DNA from: Streptomyces finlayi | GTDB lineage: Bacteria > Actinomycetota > Actinomycetes > Streptomycetales > Streptomycetaceae | DNA length: 64,000 nucleotides | Direction of reading: 5' to 3' | Assembly: GCF_014216315.1 (NCBI RefSeq) | Contig: NZ_CP045702.1 | Span: forward strand, 3,534,001 to 3,598,000 | Shown here: piece by piece, positions 8,534 to 15,402 of the stretch | How positions within the stretch are numbered: position 1 is the first letter of the stretch | How the letters are laid out: the number at the start of each line of letters is the position of its first letter | Translations under genes and position numbers: made by a program | Notes under the pieces: generated by a model | Database searches by the model: none | Seen by the model: the letters and a program-made list of their open reading frames with translations, nothing else | What the model was told of the DNA's origin: nothing

Positions 8534-9121
8534 TCAGCGTCTCCCCGCCGTCAGCACCACCAGCAGCGGCACGACCCGGACGCCCGGCACTTCGTACCGT
8601 CCCCGCCCCGTCGTGTGCAGCCAGCCGGCACCGGTCAGCTGGCGCAGATGGTGGTAGATCTGGCCCGTCGTGCCGACCCCGTCGAGGGTGGCGAGCTCGG
8701 CGGCCGTCCGGCGGCCCGCGAGGATCTCGCGCAGCAGCCGCAGCCGTACCGGATGGCCGAGGGCGGCCAGCGACTCCGCGACGTCCGACCAGCCGGGCGA
8801 ATCCTCGTCCGTGCCCAGCACTTGCGCGGTGAGCGTGCCGTACTGCCACTCGTACTGCTCGCCGGTCGGCAGGCGTACCGCACCGGTGTAGAGCACTCCG
8901 CCGTCCGCCGTGCCTTCGTCGTCCCCGCCGTCGTCTCCGGCACTGCCCTCGATGTCGCTGAGCTGCCGTTTCAGGCCTTCCAGCGCCCAGAAGTCCGTCT
9001 CGATCGGATACCGCTCCGGCCGATAGCGCTCCGGCTCGTGGGCGGTGAGCTCCGGCCCTGTCGGCCGCTCGAGCGCGGCGAGCCGCCGTTCCAGCTCGGT
9101 GACCCGCTCCTCAAGCTCCAT
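8534..9121 (-). CDS. ArsR-type transcriptional regulator with N-terminal coiled coil
   Basis: A 195-residue protein. Residues 1-25 form a heptad-like helix (MELEERVTELERRLAALE), suggesting dimerisation. The middle is acidic and variable. A winged helix of ArsR type lies at about 118-175 with LAALGHPVRLRLLREI and GTTGQIYHHLRQLTGAGWL. No cysteine pair for metal sensing is visible, so it is probably not a metal sensor. A perfect 16-base palindrome lies directly upstream of the start codon and is the obvious autoregulatory operator. It is followed closely by the M23 peptidase gene, which it probably controls. Confidence 0.85.
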   Translation of the reverse strand: MELEERVTELERRLAALERPTGPELTAHEPERYRPERYPIETDFWALEGLKRQLSDIEGSAGDDGGDDEGTADGGVLYTGAVRLPTGEQYEWQYGTLTAQVLGTDEDSPGWSDVAESLAALGHPVRLRLLREILAGRRTAAELATLDGVGTTGQIYHHLRQLTGAGWLHTTGRGRYEVPGVRVVPLLVVLTAGRR

Positions 9122-9130
9122 GACTGCATC

Positions 9131-9146
9131 TTACGTAATTACGTAA
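9131..9146. promoter_or_regulatory. Palindromic operator of the ArsR gene
   Basis: TTACGTAATTACGTAA is a perfect palindrome made of two adjacent TTACGTAA palindromes, nine bases before the ArsR ATG. It is strikingly AT-rich for this chromosome. The position would let a bound repressor block transcription or translation initiation. Confidence 0.7.
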
Positions 9147-9163
9147 TCCCGCACAAGAGGAAA

Positions 9164-9205
9164 CGCCGAAGCCCCCACCCGGACGACCGGGCAGGGGCTT
9201 CGGCG
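9164..9205. terminator. Terminator after purL
   Basis: CGCCGAAGCCCC (9164-9175) pairs with GGGGCTTCGGCG (9194-9205), with an inner ACCCGG/CCGGGC helix. It lies 20 bases past the purL stop and just upstream of the ArsR operator. Confidence 0.85.
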
Positions 9206-9224
9206 GAACGTGGAGCGGTCGGAC

Positions 9225-11474
9225 TCAGCCGAACAGCGCCGGAATGATGGCCTCGTGGGCCGTGCGCAGCTCGCTCAGCGGAATGCTGAACTCGCCCTGT
9301 ACCTCGATCTCCTCGCCGTCCACGACACCGATCCGGCTGACGGGCAGACCGCGCGCCCCGCACATGTCGTTGAAACGGAGCTCCTCGCTGCGCGGGATCG
9401 AGACGATCGCGCGCCCGGCGGACTCGGAGAAGAGGAAGGTGAACGCGTCGATGCCGTCCGGCACGACGAGCCGTGCCCCCTTCCCGCCGCGCAGGCAGGA
9501 CTCGGTGACCGCCTGGATCAGGCCGCCGTCCGAGAGGTCGTGCGCCGCGTCGATCATGCCGTCGCGGGACGCCGAGATCAGGATCTCGCCGAGCAGCTTC
9601 TCGCGGCCCAGGTCGACCTTGGGCGGCATGCCGCCGAGGTGCTGGTGGATGACCTCGGACCAGGCCGAACCGCCGAACTCCTCGTGCGTGTCCCCCAGCA
9701 GGTAGAGGAGCTGGCCCTCTTCAGCGAAGGCGACCGGCGTACGCCGCGTGACGTCGTCGATCACACCGAGCACGGCCACGACCGGCGTCGGGTGGATCGC
9801 CGTGTCACCGGTCTGGTTGTACAGCGACACGTTGCCGCCGGTGACCGGCGTACCGAGCTCCAGGCAGCCGTCCGCGAGACCGCGGGTGGCCTCGGCGAAC
9901 TGCCACATGACGTCCGGGTCCTCGGGCGAACCGAAGTTCAGGCAGTCCGAGATCGCCAGCGGCTTGGCACCGGAGGCGGCGACGTTGCGGTACGACTCCG
10001 CCAGCGCGAGCTGCGCACCCGTGTACGGGTCGAGCTTCGCGTACCGGCCGTTGCCGTCGGTCGCCATGGCCACGCCCAGGTTCGACTTCTCGTCGATCCG
10101 GACCATGCCCGCGTCCTCGGGCATCGCCAGCACGGTGTTGCCCTGCACGAAACGGTCGTACTGGTCGGTGATCCAGGACTTGGACGCCTGGTTCGGGGAA
10201 GCGACCAGCTTGAGGACCTGCTCGCGCAGTTCGGCGCCGTCGGCCGGACGGGCCAGCAGGCCGGCGTCGTCGGCCTGGAGGGCGTCCTGCCAGGACGGGC
10301 GGGCGAACGGGCGGTGGTACGTCGGACCCTCGTGGGCGACGGACCGCGGCGGTACGTCCACGATCTGCTCGCCGTGCCAGAAGATCTCCAGCTGCGAGCC
10401 CTCGGTCACCTCACCGATGACGGTGGCGATGACGTCCCACTTCTCGCAGATCTCCATGAAGCGCTCGACGTGCTGCGGCTCCACGATCGCGCACATGCGC
10501 TCCTGCGACTCGCTCATGAGGATTTCCTCGGGCGAGAGGGAGGAGTCACGCAGCGGCACGGTGTCCAGCTCGACGCGCATACCACCGGAGCCGGCGGAGG
10601 CCAGCTCGCTCGTGGCGCAGGAGAGCCCGGCGCCGCCGAGGTCCTGGATGCCCGCAACGAGCTTCTCCTTGAAGATCTCCAGGGTGCACTCGATGAGGAG
10701 CTTCTCCTGGAACGGGTCGCCGACCTGGACCGCGGGCCGCTTGGCCGGACCGGTCGCCTCGAAGGTCTCCGAGGCCAGCACGGAGACGCCGCCGATGCCG
10801 TCGCCGCCGGTGCGTGCGCCGTACAGGATGACCTTGTTGCCGGGGCCGGACGCCTGGGCCAGGTGGATGTCCTCGTGCTTCATCACGCCGATGCAGCCGG
10901 CGTTGACGAGCGGGTTGCCCTGGTAGCAGGCGTCGAAGACGACCTCGCCGCCGATGTTCGGCAGACCGAGGCAGTTGCCGTAGCCGCCGATGCCCGCGAC
11001 GACACCCGGGAGGACGCGCTTGGTGTCGGGGTGGTCGGCCGCACCGAAGCGCAGCGGGTCGACGACCGCGACCGGGCGGGCACCCATGGCGAGGATGTCG
11101 CGGACGATGCCGCCGACGCCTGTGGCCGCGCCCTGGTAGGGCTCGATGTACGAGGGGTGGTTGTGCGACTCGACCTTGAAGGTGACCGCGTACCCCTGGC
11201 CGACGTCGACCACACCGGCGTTCTCGCCGATGCCGACGAGCATCGCGTCGTTCTCGGGGACCTTCTCGCCGAACTGCTTGAGGTGGACCTTGCTGCTCTT
11301 GTACGAGCAGTGCTCGGACCACATCACGGAGTACATGGCGAGCTCGGCGCCGGTGGGACGGCGGCCCAGGATCTCGCGGATCCGCGCGTACTCGTCCTCC
11401 TTGAGGCCGAGTTCCTTCCAGGGCTGCTCGGTGTCCGGGGTCTCGGCCGCGTGCTTGACCGTATCCAGGCTCAT
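9225..11474 (-). CDS. purL: Phosphoribosylformylglycinamidine synthase subunit PurL
   Basis: A 749-residue small-type PurL, the synthetase subunit that turns FGAR into FGAM using ammonia supplied by PurQ, with PurS as the third subunit. Segments of the PurM-like duplicated fold are clear: MYSVMWSEHCSYKSS, SHNHPSYIEPYQGAATGVGG, GARTGGDGIGG, IQDLGGAGLSCATSE and AAHDLSDGGLIQ. The ATG at 11474 overlaps the purQ stop (ATGA), which indicates translational coupling. The frame runs further upstream but inside purQ. Length is normal for the actinobacterial and Bacillus type. Confidence 0.97.
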   Translation of the reverse strand: MSLDTVKHAAETPDTEQPWKELGLKEDEYARIREILGRRPTGAELAMYSVMWSEHCSYKSSKVHLKQFGEKVPENDAMLVGIGENAGVVDVGQGYAVTFKVESHNHPSYIEPYQGAATGVGGIVRDILAMGARPVAVVDPLRFGAADHPDTKRVLPGVVAGIGGYGNCLGLPNIGGEVVFDACYQGNPLVNAGCIGVMKHEDIHLAQASGPGNKVILYGARTGGDGIGGVSVLASETFEATGPAKRPAVQVGDPFQEKLLIECTLEIFKEKLVAGIQDLGGAGLSCATSELASAGSGGMRVELDTVPLRDSSLSPEEILMSESQERMCAIVEPQHVERFMEICEKWDVIATVIGEVTEGSQLEIFWHGEQIVDVPPRSVAHEGPTYHRPFARPSWQDALQADDAGLLARPADGAELREQVLKLVASPNQASKSWITDQYDRFVQGNTVLAMPEDAGMVRIDEKSNLGVAMATDGNGRYAKLDPYTGAQLALAESYRNVAASGAKPLAISDCLNFGSPEDPDVMWQFAEATRGLADGCLELGTPVTGGNVSLYNQTGDTAIHPTPVVAVLGVIDDVTRRTPVAFAEEGQLLYLLGDTHEEFGGSAWSEVIHQHLGGMPPKVDLGREKLLGEILISASRDGMIDAAHDLSDGGLIQAVTESCLRGGKGARLVVPDGIDAFTFLFSESAGRAIVSIPRSEELRFNDMCGARGLPVSRIGVVDGEEIEVQGEFSIPLSELRTAHEAIIPALFG

Positions 11475-12151
11475 GCGTTGACCAGCTTCTTGATGATCGA
11501 GGTGAAGAACCCGAGGCCGTCGGTGCGTCCGGTTCCGATCAGCGGCTCGACGGCGTGCTCCGGGTGCGGCATCAGACCGACGACGTTGCCCGCGGCGTTC
11601 GTGATGCCGGCGATGTCGCGCAGCGAGCCGTTGGGGTTCACGTCGAGGTAGCGGAACGCGACGCGGCCCTCGGCCTCCAGCTCGTCGAGCGTGCGCTCGT
11701 CGGCGGTGTACCGGCCGTCCACGTTCTTCAGGGGTACGGAGATCTCCTGGCCCTCGGTGTAGTCCGAGGTCCACGCGGTGCCCGCGTTCTCCACCTTCAG
11801 CCTCTGGTCACGGCAGATGAAGTGGAGGTGGTTGTTGCGCAGCATGGCGCCGGGCAGCAGGTGCGCCTCGGTGAGGATCTGGAAGCCGTTGCAGATGCCG
11901 AGGACCGGCATGCCCGCCTTCGCCTGCTCGATGACGGTCTCCATCACCGGCGAGAAGCGGGAGATGGCGCCGGCCCGCAGGTAGTCGCCGTAGGAGAAGC
12001 CGCCCGCCAGGACCACGGCGTCGACCTGGTGCAGGTCCTTGTCGCGGTGCCAGAGCGACACGGGTTCGGCGCCCGCGATCCGGACGGCCCGCAGGCTGTC
12101 CTGGTCGTCGAGGGTGCCGGGAAAAGTGACGACGCCGATACGAGCGGTCAC
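11471..12151 (-). CDS. purQ: Phosphoribosylformylglycinamidine synthase subunit PurQ
   Basis: A 226-residue class I glutamine amidotransferase that feeds ammonia to PurL. The nucleophile is in VLGICNGFQIL, and the His and Glu of the triad are in LMPHPEHAVEP near the C-terminus. The GTG start at 12151 (TARIGVVTFPGTLDD) overlaps the purS stop by four bases (GTGA). Long upstream extensions of this frame overlap purS and are not coding. Order purS-purQ-purL with overlaps at both joints fits a complex made in fixed ratio. Confidence 0.96.
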   Translation of the reverse strand: MTARIGVVTFPGTLDDQDSLRAVRIAGAEPVSLWHRDKDLHQVDAVVLAGGFSYGDYLRAGAISRFSPVMETVIEQAKAGMPVLGICNGFQILTEAHLLPGAMLRNNHLHFICRDQRLKVENAGTAWTSDYTEGQEISVPLKNVDGRYTADERTLDELEAEGRVAFRYLDVNPNGSLRDIAGITNAAGNVVGLMPHPEHAVEPLIGTGRTDGLGFFTSIIKKLVNA

Positions 12152-12399
12152 TTCTCCTCCTCCACCCTCACGACGAAGTCCTCGATGACGGTGTTGGCGA
12201 GGAAGGTCTCGGCAAGCTCGTTGATACGGGCGAGGGCCGCGTCGTCGACCGGCCCCTCGACCTCGAGCTCGAAACGCTTTCCCTGACGGACGTCCGCGAT
12301 TCCTTCGAAGCCGAGACGGGGCAGTGCGCGCTGCACAGCCTGTCCCTGCGGGTCGAGGATCTCCGGCTTGAGCATGACGTCGACTACGACGCGTGCCAC
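12148..12399 (-). CDS. purS: Phosphoribosylformylglycinamidine synthase subunit PurS
   Basis: An 83-residue subunit that bridges PurL and PurQ and helps channel ammonia. The sequence ARVVVDVMLKPEILDPQGQAV and GKRFELEVEG are typical. Two GTG codons are possible, at 12405 and 12399. The second is preferred because GGGAG ends five bases before it, while that Shine-Dalgarno would touch the first. It is the first gene of the purSQL operon; its promoter should lie in the 12400-12773 gap. Confidence 0.93.
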   Translation of the reverse strand: MARVVVDVMLKPEILDPQGQAVQRALPRLGFEGIADVRQGKRFELEVEGPVDDAALARINELAETFLANTVIEDFVVRVEEEK

Positions 12400-12773
12400 T
12401 GGCACTCCCGGTGGTGTGGTGCGGCTGTGTCTCCGGGGGGTTCCCCAGACCCCCGCGGGTCCACTCAGCGTACCTGCCCAGAAATTCTACGCGGGTAGAT
12501 ATCAGGCGGCGCAGATCACGCCGAGATATCGGCCGCGACAACACGCAGGGAAAGTCCTGGAAAAAAAATCCTCACCGGATTGCACACGGACACGCTGAAG
12601 CAATTGGCTGGGCTTCACAATGCGGCACCCATAGCTGTACAAATGATTACCCGGGGAAAGTGACATCACCCCGGGAACAGTCGACACCAGTCGATCCGCA
12701 TCCGCCTAACAGCCGGAAGGCCGACGTCACCGCATGTCAGACGCGGCGACGCCGTAGGAAAGGACCGATATCC
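12400..12773. other. Divergent promoter region of purS and the Lsr2-like gene
   Basis: About 370 bases between divergent genes, locally AT-rich (for example an A8 run at 12562-12569). It contains two GATATC sites, 12498-12503 and 12525-12530, flanked by GGCG and CGCC as an imperfect inverted repeat. It probably carries both promoters, but no box is clear enough to assign. Confidence 0.4.
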
Positions 12774-13109
12774 GTGGTTCAGCGCGTAGTGGTTACGCTC
12801 TCCGACGACATCGACGGGGGAACAGCGGCGGAAACGGTCACCTTCGCCCTGGACGGGAAGTCGTACGAGATCGACCTCAATCCCGCCAATGCAAAGAAAC
12901 TGCGCAAGACGCTGGCGCCGTACATGGCGGCCGGGCGGAAGCAGACAAATGCCGGCAAGCACGGCAAGACCCCCGTCTCGTACCACCACACGTCGATCGC
13001 CCCCGACCCGGCGGCCGTCCGCGCCTGGGCCCGGTCGCACCGGATGGAGGTGCCGGCCCGGGGCCGGATCCCCAAGAAGGTCTACGAGGCGTTCCACGCC
13101 GCCAGTTGA
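12774..13109 (+). CDS. Lsr2-like nucleoid-associated protein
   Basis: A 111-residue protein of the Lsr2 family, xenogeneic silencers that bridge AT-rich DNA. The N-terminal dimerisation domain reads VVQRVVVTLSDDIDGG through YEIDLNPANAKKLR. The C-terminal DNA-binding domain ends RAWARSHRMEVPARGRIPK, with the RGR minor-groove hook. The GTG at 12774 is set by AAAGGA upstream and by the family N-terminus. It seems to match the second, shorter-known Lsr2 paralogue (LsrL) of streptomycetes by position, since the main Lsr2 lies elsewhere; that assignment is from memory. Silencing of the AT-richer parts of the nearby island is an inference. Confidence 0.9.
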   Translation: MVQRVVVTLSDDIDGGTAAETVTFALDGKSYEIDLNPANAKKLRKTLAPYMAAGRKQTNAGKHGKTPVSYHHTSIAPDPAAVRAWARSHRMEVPARGRIPKKVYEAFHAAS

Positions 13110-13182
13110 GCGGCAGCGACGCAGGAGCCCTTCCTCGGCGCCCGCTCCGGACCCTCCTCGCGACACCTGCAGGGGAGCCGAC

Positions 13183-13213
13183 TTGCGCGACACCCCTGCA
13201 GGTCGGCTAGAGT
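13183..13213 (+). promoter_or_regulatory. Promoter of the first tRNA-Gly
   Basis: TTGCGC (13183-13188) and TAGAGT (13208-13213) resemble -35 and -10 boxes with a 19-base spacer. A second TAGAGT at 13370-13375 sits in the same relation to the next tRNA-Gly, which supports both as -10 boxes. Confidence 0.5.
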
Positions 13214-13262
13214 CTGGAGCACGCCGAAGGGCAAGGCCGAAAGGCCCGGCCCCGAGCCGCGT

Positions 13263-13334
13263 GCGGGTGTAGTTCAGTAGTAGAACATCCCCCTTCCAGG
13301 GGGAAGGCGCAGTGTGCAATTCCTGTCACCCGCT
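13263..13334 (+). tRNA. tRNA-Gly (anticodon TCC)
   Basis: Seven-base acceptor arms GCGGGTG and CACCCGC pair, the anticodon loop CTTCCAG gives TCC, and the T-arm region GTGCAATTCCTGTC is present. 72 bases, no encoded CCA. It reads GGA and GGG codons. Confidence 0.95.
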
Positions 13335-13413
13335 CTACATCGCACTGTCTGACCACTTGGTGGATCAGGTAGAGTGGTGAGCGCACCACCGGTGAAAGCC
13401 GAGTGGCTGCAAT

Positions 13414-13486
13414 GCGGACGTAGCTCAGTTGGTAGAGCGCAACCTTGCCAAGGTTGAGGTCGCCAGTTCGAACCTGGTCGTCCGCT
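13414..13486 (+). tRNA. tRNA-Gly (anticodon GCC), copy 1
   Basis: Acceptor GCGGACG pairs with CGTCCGC, the anticodon stem-loop AACCTTGCCAAGGTT gives GCC, and the T-loop GTTCGAA is intact. 73 bases. Near-identical to the copy at 14254. Confidence 0.97.
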
Positions 13487-13493
13487 CTTGATC

Positions 13494-13527
13494 AAAGGCC
13501 CTGGTCGATTATCGACCGGGGCCTTTG
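13494..13527 (+). terminator. Terminator after tRNA-Gly copy 1
   Basis: AAAGGCCCTGGTCGAT pairs with ATCGACCGGGGCCTTT around one or two bases, eight bases past the tRNA end. Confidence 0.85.
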
Positions 13528-13554
13528 TCGTATCCCGTGGCCGCACCCTCTGCC

Positions 13555-13594
13555 GTCACCGGGACTCATGACGTTTGTCATGAGTCCCGGTGAC
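13555..13594. repeat. Perfect 18-bp inverted repeat
   Basis: GTCACCGGGACTCATGAC (13555-13572) and its exact complement (13577-13594) flank the loop GTTT. It lies just before the broken ABC-ATPase gene. It could be a second terminator, or a regulator operator for the lost transporter; repressors often bind such ATGAC palindromes. Confidence 0.7.
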
Positions 13595-13638
13595 ACCGCG
13601 CACTGCTCCCGGCCGTGGTCCGGCGGAAGTCTTGCCTC

Positions 13639-13770
13639 ATGACCAGCGACGACTTTCTTTCCGTCGGCACCGCAATCGAGGCGAACGCGGTCCGGCGCAG
13701 GTACGCGGGCGGCTTCGAAGCCGTGAGCGGTATCACTTTCTCCGTGGCACGCGGCGAGCTCTTCGCCCTG
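13639..13770 (+). pseudogene. N-terminal remnant of an ABC-transporter ATPase
   Basis: An ATG at 13639 opens MTSDDFLSVGTAIEANAVRRRYAGGFEAV and continues to FSVARGELFAL. This is the typical start of an ABC ATPase, up to but not including the Walker A glycine loop (normally LGPNGAGKT follows). At about 13770 the similarity stops and the sequence switches, out of frame, into a response-regulator gene. The rest of the ATPase, presumably its permease, and the sensor kinase are missing. It is a non-functional deletion remnant. Confidence 0.75.
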
Positions 13771-13771
13771 T

Positions 13772-14230
13772 GTCGCGGTCCTGGAGCTGGAGATGCCGGG
13801 CGCCGACGGTGTGAAGGTCGCCACATCGCTGCGGGCCGCACTGCCCGCCTGCCGGACGATGATCGTGACGAGTCACGGCAGGCCCGGGCATCTGAAGCGG
13901 GCGCTCGCGGCGGGCGTCCGGGCGTTCGTACCGAAGACGGTCAGCGCCCGGCGACTGGCCGGGATCATCCGCACGGTGCACGCCGGGAACCGGTACGTGG
14001 AGCCGGAGTTGGCCGCCGACGCGATCTCCGCGGGGGACTCGCCACTGACCGCCCGGGAGGCGGAGGTGCTGGAACCGGCCGCGGACGGAGCGCCCGTCGC
14101 GGATATCGCCGAGCGGGCTTCGCTGTCGCAGGGGACGGTGCGCAACTACCTGTCGTCGGCCGTCACCAAACTCGGTGCGGAGAACCGTCATGCGGCCGTG
14201 CGTCTCGCACGGCGGCGGGGGTGGGTATAG
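13772..14230 (+). pseudogene. C-terminal remnant of a LuxR-type response regulator
   Basis: From about 13772 the frame reads VAVLELEMPGADGVKVA, the part of a receiver domain around the phosphorylation site, and continues through the receiver lysine segment FVPKTVSARRLAG. The HTH follows: SPLTAREAEVLEPAADGAPVADIAERASLSQGTVRNYLSS. The first third of the receiver is missing, so the protein cannot be normal. An internal ATG at 13793 could in principle make a receiver-truncated DNA-binding protein of 145 residues. The position that should be the phosphorylated Asp (usually LLDIEMPG) is Glu (VLELEMPG). The reading frame differs from that of the ATPase remnant before it. Confidence 0.75.
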
Positions 14231-14231
14231 T
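14226..14231 (+). promoter_or_regulatory. -10 box of tRNA-Gly copy 2
   Basis: TATAGT overlaps the stop codon of the response-regulator remnant and lies 22 bases before the tRNA, matching the -10 arrangement of the other two tRNA-Gly genes. Confidence 0.5.
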
Positions 14232-14253
14232 TGGCACCGCACTTCGGCGCACT

Positions 14254-14326
14254 GCGAACGTAGCTCAGCTGGTAGAGCGCAACCTTGCCAAGGTTGAGGT
14301 CGCGAGTTCGAACCTCGTCGTTCGCT
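14254..14326 (+). tRNA. tRNA-Gly (anticodon GCC), copy 2
   Basis: Acceptor GCGAACG pairs with CGTTCGC. The anticodon stem-loop is identical to copy 1 and gives GCC. 73 bases. Differences from copy 1 lie in the acceptor, D-loop and T-stem and are compensated. Confidence 0.97.
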
Positions 14327-14332
14327 CCACGG

Positions 14333-14368
14333 AAGAAGGCCCCGGTCCTCGTGACCGGGGCCTTCTTC
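14333..14368. terminator. Terminator shared by tRNA-Gly copy 2 and purC
   Basis: AAGAAGGCCCCGGTC and its complement GACCGGGGCCTTCTT pair perfectly around a short loop. It lies between the tRNA end and the purC stop at 14384, so it can serve both strands. Confidence 0.9.
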
Positions 14369-14383
14369 GTGTCTGTGGGGGTG

Positions 14384-15298
14384 CTACGACCAGGTGGTGC
14401 CGGTGAGCAGCTCGTAGGCGTCGATGTACTTGACGCGGGTCGCGTCCACGATCTGCTGCGGCAGTGCCGGCGGCGGCTGCTCGCTCGTGCGGTCCCAGCC
14501 GGAGGCAGGCGAGGTCAGCCAGTCGCGCACGAACTGCTTGTCGTACGAGGGCTGGGCCCTGCCCGGCTGCCAGGTCTCGGCGGGCCAGAAGCGCGAGGAG
14601 TCGGGGGTCAGCACCTCGTCCCCGATGACCAGCTGGTCCTCGCCCGCACCGTCGGCGGCGAAGCCGAACTCGAACTTCGTGTCGGCGAGGATGATCCCGC
14701 GCTCGCGTGCGATGTCGCGGGCCCGGCCGTACACGTCGAGCGTCGTACGGCGCAGCAGGGCGGCCGTCTCGGCGCCGACCTCCCGGACCACTTCCTCGTA
14801 ACTCACGTTCTCGTCGTGGTCCCCGACGGCCGCCTTCGTGGCGGGGGTGAAGATCGGGGCCGGGAGTTCCGAGCCGTCGACGAGGCCCTCGGGGAGACCG
14901 AGGCCGCAGACGGTGCGGGATGCCTTGTACTCGACGAGTCCGGAGCCGGTCAGATAGCCGCGCGCGACGCACTCGACGGGCACCATGCGCAGCGACGTGC
15001 AGATCAGCGTCCGGCCGGCCCAGTCGGCGGGGGCTCCGGCGGGGACCTCAGCGGACAGGACGTGGTTCGGCACGAGATCGGTGAGCTGGTCGAACCACCA
15101 CAGCGACAACTGGGTGAGGACGCGGCCCTTGTCCGGGATCTCGGTAGGCAGGACCCAGTCGTACGCGGACATACGGTCGCTGGCGACCATGACGAGGTCG
15201 CCCGCCTCGTTCCGGTACAGGTCGCGCACCTTGCCGGTGTGCAGGTGGGTGAGACCCGGGACCTGCACGGGCTCGGGCTTTTCTACGAAACCGGACAC
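14384..15298 (-). CDS. purC: Phosphoribosylaminoimidazole-succinocarboxamide synthase
   Basis: A 304-residue SAICAR synthetase that couples CAIR with aspartate using ATP. The nucleotide loop region HTGKVRDLYRNEAGDLVMVASDRMSAYDW, and then YLTGSGLVEYKASRTV and TKFEFGF, are diagnostic. The GTG at 15298 is chosen because GGAGGC lies three bases upstream and the protein starts SGFVEKPEPVQVPGL. The frame extends far upstream inside the next gene, which is not coding. Single-gene unit with a terminator at its end. Confidence 0.96.
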   Translation of the reverse strand: MSGFVEKPEPVQVPGLTHLHTGKVRDLYRNEAGDLVMVASDRMSAYDWVLPTEIPDKGRVLTQLSLWWFDQLTDLVPNHVLSAEVPAGAPADWAGRTLICTSLRMVPVECVARGYLTGSGLVEYKASRTVCGLGLPEGLVDGSELPAPIFTPATKAAVGDHDENVSYEEVVREVGAETAALLRRTTLDVYGRARDIARERGIILADTKFEFGFAADGAGEDQLVIGDEVLTPDSSRFWPAETWQPGRAQPSYDKQFVRDWLTSPASGWDRTSEQPPPALPQQIVDATRVKYIDAYELLTGTTWS

Positions 15299-15402
15299 GC
15301 TGCCTCCGCGTAGGTTGATCCAGGAGTTGTCCGATTGTCCCGTATGGGGGCGGGGGCGCGAGGGGCGGGGCCTCCAGATGGGTGGCGAAGCCCTCGGGCC
15401 GG

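Noticed and set aside
5571..8657. Plus-strand frame of about 1,000 codons
   Set aside because: Runs antisense to the lipoprotein, isomerase-like and M23 genes, all of which have recognisable domains and ribosome sites.
9210..11651. Plus-strand frame opposite purL
   Set aside because: Antisense to a certain gene, with no start signal.
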